From Bacteroidia bacterium (GTDB lineage: Bacteria > Bacteroidota > Bacteroidia > NS11-12g > UBA955), in contig JALRLA010000010.1 in NCBI GenBank assembly GCA_023254645.1, positions 1 to 9,824 on the forward strand: 9,824 nucleotides of DNA. The letters run 5' to 3'. Both the position numbers and the translations under genes were made by a program. Below the pieces are notes generated by a model. That model saw only the letters and a program-made list of their open reading frames with translations. It was not told where the DNA came from and searched no databases. Numbering within the stretch: the stretch's first letter is position 1; every line of letters starts with the position of its first letter. Of the stretch, positions 5,714 through 9,824 are shown in pieces.

Positions 5714-7342
5714 ATGAATGGATTTTTCAATACTCCCCCCGCTGTCAATGAACCTGTATACGCTTATGCCCCTGGTTCGGCTGAACGTGCGCATTTGAAG
5801 GCGGCATTGGCCGAGGCCCGTGCCCAAGAACTGGATGTACCAATGTTCATCGGTTCAGAAGAAGTGAGAACAGGCAAATTGCAGAGAATGGCGCCTCCAC
5901 ATGACCACGCCCATACCTTGGGGCATTTTCATGTTGGTGATGCCTCTCATGTAAAACAAGCCATTGCGGCCGCCATGGCTGCTAAGCCCGCTTGGGAAGC
6001 CATGCCCTGGGAGCAACGCGCAGGGATTTTCTTGAAAGCGGCCGAGCTGTTTTCGAGCAAGTACCGCTACGCGATCAATGCCGCCACCATGTTGGCCCAA
6101 AGCAAGAATGCGTACCAAGCCGAAATCGATGCGGCTTGCGAATTGATTGATTTCTTGAATTTCAACGTTCAATTCATGACAGAGATTTACAGCGATCAAC
6201 CACCAGCCCAGACCAAGGGTATATGGAATCGCTTGGAATACAGACCCCTGGAGGGCTTTGTGTTCGCGGTTACTCCTTTCAACTTTACGGCCATCAGCGG
6301 CAACTTGCCTACTGCTCCTGCCATGATGGGCAACGTAGTGGTATGGAAACCTTCTGAAACTCAGGTCTATTCCGCCCAGTTGTTGATGCGTGTTTTCAAA
6401 GAAGCGGGATTGCCCGATGGTGTCATCAACTTGATTTATACCCCCGGTCCTGAAACAGGTGATATCGTATTCAAGCATCCTGAATTCTCGGGCTTGCACT
6501 TCACCGGTTCTACCGGCGTTTTCCGCACCATGTGGAAGTTGATCGGCGAGAATATTGCTACCTACAAGAGCTATCCCCGCATAGTGGGAGAGACGGGTGG
6601 CAAGGACTTCATCTTGGCGCACGCCTCAGCTGACCAAAAGGCCTTGGTGGCCGCTATCATTCGCGGAGCCTTTGAATTCCAAGGTCAGAAATGTTCGGCC
6701 GCTTCACGGGTTTACATTCCCAAGAGCATTTGGCCCATTGTCAAGGAGATGCTCGTAGCAGAAATGGCTACGCTGAAAGTGGGACCCACTGAAGACTTTG
6801 GCAATTTTGTCAATGCGGTCATCGACGAGCGCGCTTTTGACAAGATTTCCTCCTACATCGATCAAGCGAAAAAAGACGGTGTTGAAGTTCTTTGCGGCGG
6901 ATCATACGACAAGTCAAAGGGATACTTCATCCAGCCCACCATCTTGATGGCCCCTTCGGCTCGTTACCGCACCATGTGCGAAGAGATTTTCGGACCTGTT
7001 TTGACCATTTGGGTGTACGAGGATGCCGATTGGGCGAACATGTTTGAATTGGTCGATTCCACCAGCGAATACGCCTTGACCGGCGCCATCTTCTCTCAAA
7101 ATCGCTACGCTGCCACCGAGGCTACTTGGGCATTGAGAAACAGCGCAGGTAATTTCTACATCAACGACAAACCTACGGGTGCCGTTGTGGGTCAACAGCC
7201 TTTCGGCGGAGGCCGCGGTTCTGGAACCAACGACAAGGCCGGAGCCAAGGTCAACTTGCTTCGCTGGACCAGTCAGCGTACCATCAAGGAGACGTTCAAT
7301 CCTCCAACCGATTACCGATATCCCTTCCTCAGCGAGGAGTAA
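5714..7342 (+). CDS. pruA: L-glutamate gamma-semialdehyde (1-pyrroline-5-carboxylate) dehydrogenase
   Basis: 542 residues from the ATG at 5714. The enzyme oxidises glutamate semialdehyde (from P5C) to glutamate with NAD+, the second step of proline catabolism. It is a full aldehyde dehydrogenase of the stand-alone P5CDH type (like ALDH4A1), without a fused proline dehydrogenase. Seen in order: N-terminal leader to about residue 45, oligomer/NAD segment, TPFNFTAISGN (187-197; Asn190), VVWKPSETQ (209-217; Lys212), FTGST (263-267), catalytic Glu293 in RIVGETGGKDF, catalytic Cys327 in EFQGQKCSAASRVY, and EIFGPV (424-429). The frame stays open to an ATG at 5666, but 5714 is chosen because a promoter box lies between the two and family members begin near NGFFN. 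A strong terminator follows. No putA-type partner is visible here. Confidence 0.94.
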   Translation: MNGFFNTPPAVNEPVYAYAPGSAERAHLKAALAEARAQELDVPMFIGSEEVRTGKLQRMAPPHDHAHTLGHFHVGDASHVKQAIAAAMAAKPAWEAMPWEQRAGIFLKAAELFSSKYRYAINAATMLAQSKNAYQAEIDAACELIDFLNFNVQFMTEIYSDQPPAQTKGIWNRLEYRPLEGFVFAVTPFNFTAISGNLPTAPAMMGNVVVWKPSETQVYSAQLLMRVFKEAGLPDGVINLIYTPGPETGDIVFKHPEFSGLHFTGSTGVFRTMWKLIGENIATYKSYPRIVGETGGKDFILAHASADQKALVAAIIRGAFEFQGQKCSAASRVYIPKSIWPIVKEMLVAEMATLKVGPTEDFGNFVNAVIDERAFDKISSYIDQAKKDGVEVLCGGSYDKSKGYFIQPTILMAPSARYRTMCEEIFGPVLTIWVYEDADWANMFELVDSTSEYALTGAIFSQNRYAATEATWALRNSAGNFYINDKPTGAVVGQQPFGGGRGSGTNDKAGAKVNLLRWTSQRTIKETFNPPTDYRYPFLSEE

Positions 7343-7376
7343 AAAAAAAAGGCCCCGAACATCGGGGCCTTTTTTT
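7343..7376. terminator. Bidirectional intrinsic terminator between pruA and the aminotransferase gene
   Basis: GGCCCCGA (7351-7358), loop ACA (7359-7361) and TCGGGGCC (7362-7369) form a perfect 8-bp GC-rich stem. It is flanked by an A-run (7343-7350) and a T-run (7370-7376), so both strands show a hairpin followed by U residues. It begins directly after the pruA stop codon and reaches into the TAA stop codon (7377-7375) of the convergent aminotransferase gene, so it can end both transcripts. Confidence 0.92.
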
Positions 7377-8205
7377 ATACGCTAGCGTTTAGTTGTTGAT
7401 GCAGCACTTTGGATACGCTGCATTTGTAGGGCTTACCCAAGTAGTTGTTTACCCACTCGATGCCTTTGATGGCTGAGGTGAAAAAGAGCTCATTCGCAGC
7501 AGTGACATCGGTTTCGGTGACGGGTCTTTCTTGAATGCTGTATCCGTAGGCGTCAGCGAGTTGCAACACGATGCGGCGCATCACGCCATCAATGCCGTAT
7601 TCGCTGATGGGAGGGGTGATCAAGAACTCGTCTTGCACCAAGAAAACGTTGGAATAGCGACCCTCGGCGACGCGGCCGTAATCGTTGAATATCAGAACCT
7701 CATCCAGCTGCTTGGACTCTGCGTAGAGTCCGGCCATGACATAAAGCAAAGCTGATTGAGTCTTCAGGGAACTGAGGTAGTTGGAGTTTTTGGTCAACTC
7801 TTTGAAGTTACCCACGTTCAATCCCTGCTCATTCCATGGGTATTGGGATTCCTGCAGAGGCGATAACTCTGCTACCCAATGGCAGTTCAATTCGCTAGGG
7901 GTATACAGGCCTTCTCCCTTGCGGTGAAAGCTCAAACGCAGTCGACAATGCTCCCAATTGCGCTCTTTGGCTTTGGCCAAAATGGCTGCTTCCAGTTCTC
8001 CCGATCCCAGTGCTTCGGGCAGATGCATGTGCAACAGCATGGCTGTTTTATGCATGCGTTCCAAGTGTTGGGGCCAGTGGTAAAATCGACCGTCACCGAT
8101 TCGAATGCTCTCAAAAAAACCATCGCCGTAGCGGTGTGATCGGCTTTCAATTCCTAGTCCCTCATGGGCTGGACAGCTTGTTCCATTGAGCAGGTATTCG
8201 GTCAT
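7375..8205 (-). CDS. PLP-dependent aminotransferase, class IV
   Basis: 276 residues, the usual length of class IV (branched-chain aminotransferase / D-amino-acid aminotransferase / aminodeoxychorismate lyase) proteins. Visible features: RYGDGFFESIR (25-35), RLRLSF (88-93), the PLP-binding Lys148 in YLSSLKTQSALLYVMA (143-158), the cofactor-contacting Glu181 in VAEGRYSNVF (179-188), GIDGVMRR (204-211), and NELFFTSAIKGIEWV (238-252). The fold and cofactor are clear but the substrate is not. The short length argues against a classical IlvE, and the features fit a PabC-like lyase of folate synthesis or a D-/branched-chain transaminase. It is the last gene of the etfA operon, 3 bp after the lipoprotein gene, and its stop codon lies in the shared terminator. 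Confidence 0.88.
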   Translation of the reverse strand: MTEYLLNGTSCPAHEGLGIESRSHRYGDGFFESIRIGDGRFYHWPQHLERMHKTAMLLHMHLPEALGSGELEAAILAKAKERNWEHCRLRLSFHRKGEGLYTPSELNCHWVAELSPLQESQYPWNEQGLNVGNFKELTKNSNYLSSLKTQSALLYVMAGLYAESKQLDEVLIFNDYGRVAEGRYSNVFLVQDEFLITPPISEYGIDGVMRRIVLQLADAYGYSIQERPVTETDVTAANELFFTSAIKGIEWVNNYLGKPYKCSVSKVLHQQLNASV

Positions 8206-8208
8206 GGA

Positions 8209-8673
8209 TCAATGGCAGCAACTGCTTTTTTCCGAGCGTTTGTGATACGCAAACGAAAGGGTATCTCCTTCGGGGCTGGCTTCCCACATGTGCATGGAAT
8301 CGCAGCAGGCGTAATCAACCGTAAATCGACGAATCAAGGGGGAGTCGATCGATATGGCCTTGTTGGCCCAGCGATAGTTGAACACCAAAATGGTTTGGCC
8401 CGCTTCGTTCTTTTCTCGTGCATACGTGCCAGCCGCATGTTTGTCGATAGATTCGATGTCGTAGAGGAAGGCAGTATCGCTGAGCAGCATGCTGTCTAGT
8501 TCACTGCAAGGGCCCACAGAGGCTCCATTCTTCTTAACCGCTACATAGGTATAAGTGCCCGGCCAACTCCATTCATCGGATTTGTTGGGCATGGCTTCTT
8601 CTTCGGTGATGGGCGAGGAGCAAGCGGTCAGAACAAGGCCGATGACCAGGGTTTTGAGGAAATTTGTTTTCAT
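8209..8673 (-). CDS. Hypothetical lipoprotein with paired cysteines
   Basis: 154 residues; I do not recognise the family. The N-terminus is a lipoprotein signal peptide: Lys2 and Lys7, hydrophobic core LVIGLVL, and lipobox LTAC with the lipidated Cys18. It should be anchored to the inner or outer membrane, facing the periplasm. An acidic tether (TEEEA, 23-27) follows, then a mature domain rich in aromatic residues with WPGTYTYVAVKKNG (37-50), ILVFNYRW (95-102) and FTVDYACCDSMHMWEA (117-132), suggestive of a small beta-rich fold. Cysteines occur at 56, 123-124 and 152-153, the last two in a C-terminal SSCCH. They could form disulfides or bind metal or haem; this is speculation. The start overlaps the upstream nuclease gene by ATGA (8670-8673), and the aminotransferase gene follows after 3 bp. 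Confidence 0.8.
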   Translation of the reverse strand: MKTNFLKTLVIGLVLTACSSPITEEEAMPNKSDEWSWPGTYTYVAVKKNGASVGPCSELDSMLLSDTAFLYDIESIDKHAAGTYAREKNEAGQTILVFNYRWANKAISIDSPLIRRFTVDYACCDSMHMWEASPEGDTLSFAYHKRSEKSSCCH

Positions 8674-9272
8674 GATGGGTTGTTTCTGCGTGTGATTTCA
8701 TCCCGAATTTGGGCAGCCCGGGTGTAATCTTCGTCTTGTATGGCTTCGTTGAGCTGTTGCTCCAAGTCCTCCATGTCGAAGTCTGCCCATTGGTCGCTCG
8801 ATTCTGGCAAGTCCAGGTCAGATTCGTCAAAAACCAATTCCTCTTCGACTTCTGGGCCTTGGGAGTCATCGGAGTAGCCCGCTTCTCGCAAAATGGATTC
8901 TTCGACAAAAATGGGGCACTTAAACTTGGTGGCCAGGGCAATGGCATCGCTGGTTCGGGAATCCAGTTGGCTGAATTTCTCTCCCGATTGCAGTGACAGA
9001 GTAGAGTAATAGATGCCTTCCTCGAGTTTGCTGATGCACACTTCTTTGAGCACCACGTGAAATTCACTCAGAGCTTGGGCGAACAAATCGTGGGTGAGGG
9101 GGCGGCTGGGCTTCATGCCCTCCAATTCCATGGCAATGGCCTGGGCCTCGAAGGCACCAATCAATACAGGTAGCTTACGTTCCCCGTTGATCTCACCCAA
9201 AACCAAGGTGTAGGCCCCGTGCGAATGGGCCGGTACGATGGTCTTGATTACCAACTCAACTTGTTGGGACAT
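8670..9272 (-). CDS. Bifunctional nuclease family protein (DUF151) with C-terminal UVR motif
   Basis: 200 residues. Residues 1-130 form a DUF151 (BFN) domain: VLGEINGERKLPVLIGAFEAQAIA (24-47), the loop PSRPLTHDLFAQAL (55-68), and the hallmark LDSRTSDAIALA (103-114) followed by KCPIFVEESIL. An acidic linker (about 135-167) then leads to a UVR-type helical hairpin, MEDLEQQLNEAIQDEDYTRAAQIRDEI (167-193), like the UvrB/UvrC/ClpC interaction motif. DUF151 proteins have been reported to have DNase and RNase activity, and the function in Bacteroidota is not settled. The UVR motif suggests docking to a partner protein. It begins 4 bp after the etfA stop codon and overlaps the lipoprotein start by 4 bp. 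The etfA-DUF151 pairing is, as I recall, common in Flavobacteriia. Confidence 0.9.
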   Translation of the reverse strand: MSQQVELVIKTIVPAHSHGAYTLVLGEINGERKLPVLIGAFEAQAIAMELEGMKPSRPLTHDLFAQALSEFHVVLKEVCISKLEEGIYYSTLSLQSGEKFSQLDSRTSDAIALATKFKCPIFVEESILREAGYSDDSQGPEVEEELVFDESDLDLPESSDQWADFDMEDLEQQLNEAIQDEDYTRAAQIRDEITRRNNPS

Positions 9273-9276
9273 GCGC

Positions 9277-9824
9277 TTATTTTGACGCGGCTATCAATTG
9301 GGGCAATACATCGAAGGCATCTCCCACAATGCCGTAATCTGCGGCTTTGAAGAAAGGTGCTTCCGGATCTTTGTTGATGGCCACAATGACCTTGCTAGAG
9401 CTAACTCCTGCCAAGTGCTGAATGGCTCCTGATATACCAACGGCAATGTACAAGTTGGGTTTGATGGTGATGCCTGTTTGACCCACGTGCTCACTGTGGG
9501 GCCTCCAACCCATGTCGCTTACAGGCTTGGAACAAGCCGTTGCAGCACCCAAGTTTTGGGCCAAGTCTTCAATCAATCCCCAGTGCTCAGGGCCTTTCAA
9601 TCCGCGGCCACCAGAGACCACGATCTCAGCTTCTGTCAAGGGGATTTTGCCGGTTACTTTTTGAACCGAATCCACTACAATGCCAGATTCGCCTTGTGCC
9701 GTCATGCTTTGTGCCTCGGCTTGTCCACCCCATTGCTTGATTTCAAATGAATTGGGAGTCAAAGCCAACACCTTGACAGGGCTATTCAACTGAACCCAAG
9801 CAAAAGCTTTGCCCGAAAATACAC
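9277..9824 (-). CDS. etfA: Electron transfer flavoprotein alpha subunit, C-terminal part (start outside window)
   Basis: About 181 residues are visible. The frame stays open past the TTG at 9789 to the window edge (VFSGKAFAWVQLNSPVKV), so the N-terminal domain lies outside. The C-terminal FAD domain is typical: VVSGGRGLKGPEHW, GAATACSKPVSDMGW, HSEHVGQTGITIKPNLY, the FAD-binding IAVGISGAIQHLAG, and VAINKDPEAPFFKAADYGIVGD. With the beta subunit it accepts electrons from acyl-CoA and other flavin dehydrogenases and passes them to ETF-quinone oxidoreductase. In Bacteroidota etfB normally lies just upstream, which here would be beyond the right edge. The TAA at 9279-9277 is 4 bp from the DUF151 start, so these genes are probably co-transcribed. 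Confidence 0.95.
   Translation of the reverse strand, partial: VFSGKAFAWVQLNSPVKVLALTPNSFEIKQWGGQAEAQSMTAQGESGIVVDSVQKVTGKIPLTEAEIVVSGGRGLKGPEHWGLIEDLAQNLGAATACSKPVSDMGWRPHSEHVGQTGITIKPNLYIAVGISGAIQHLAGVSSSKVIVAINKDPEAPFFKAADYGIVGDAFDVLPQLIAASK

Noticed and set aside
5855..6622. Long open frame on the minus strand (255 codons) opposite pruA
   Set aside because: It lies entirely within the well-supported pruA gene, has no recognisable domain, and its composition is what the antisense of a GC-balanced coding gene gives.
8573..9067. Minus-strand open frame of 164 codons overlapping the DUF151 and lipoprotein genes
   Set aside because: It is a shifted frame of two clear genes; the product is rich in Trp, Asn and Lys without any family pattern.
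9787..9789. TTG as the start of the etfA reading frame
   Set aside because: The frame continues upstream with typical EtfA sequence to the window edge; the gene is simply cut by the window.
1..9824. CRISPR arrays, tRNA or rRNA genes, insertion sequences, phage or defence genes
   Set aside because: None seen: no regularly spaced repeats, no transposase or integrase signatures, and every long frame is accounted for by housekeeping or catabolic genes.

Overview
The window looks like chromosomal DNA of a member of the Bacteroidota, probably the Flavobacteriales. The support is: a partial exported protein ending in a type IX secretion (T9SS) C-terminal sorting domain at the left edge; Bacteroidota-type TAnnTTTG -7 boxes just upstream of several start codons with almost no Shine-Dalgarno sequence; KdsB, which implies a Gram-negative envelope; and Bacteroidota-flavoured versions of PaaB (N-terminally extended), EtfA and the DUF151-UVR nuclease. 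GC content is near 50 % by eye. I see no tRNA, rRNA, CRISPR array, insertion sequence or phage gene. Gene density is very high and no intergenic gap exceeds about 100 bp.

Layout. (1) 2-331, plus strand: 3' end of a large secreted repeat protein with a T9SS tail. It converges on the next operon with only 10 bp between stop codons. (2) 342-3605, minus strand: a phenylacetate-degradation operon in transcriptional order TetR regulator, paaA, paaB, paaC, paaD. It encodes the oxygenase part of the phenylacetyl-CoA epoxidase and its assembly factor; the reductase PaaE and all later pathway genes are absent from the window. A perfect 10-4-10 bp inverted repeat sits directly over the predicted promoter of the regulator gene, so the operon is probably autoregulated. 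(3) 3693-5617, minus strand: kdsB (CMP-Kdo synthesis for lipopolysaccharide) and, upstream of it, a secreted alkaline phosphatase, each with its own TAnnTTTG-like promoter. (4) 5714-7342, plus strand: L-glutamate-gamma-semialdehyde (P5C) dehydrogenase, divergent from the phosphatase, closed by a strong bidirectional terminator. (5) 7375-9824, minus strand: a tightly packed operon of etfA (running off the right edge), a DUF151 bifunctional-nuclease/UVR protein, a small unrecognised lipoprotein and a class IV aminotransferase.

How the genes fit together. The Paa enzymes open the aromatic ring of phenylacetyl-CoA, which then goes to beta-oxidation-like steps. ETF carries electrons from acyl-CoA dehydrogenases, and P5C dehydrogenase finishes proline catabolism to glutamate. 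The phosphatase releases phosphate outside the cytoplasm. The window therefore reads as ordinary heterotrophic metabolism. I do not see a clearly new multi-gene system. The most informative unexplained structures are the operator over the paa regulator promoter, the abrupt join inside the T9SS protein, the series of near-leaderless promoters, and the cysteine-rich lipoprotein placed in the etf operon.
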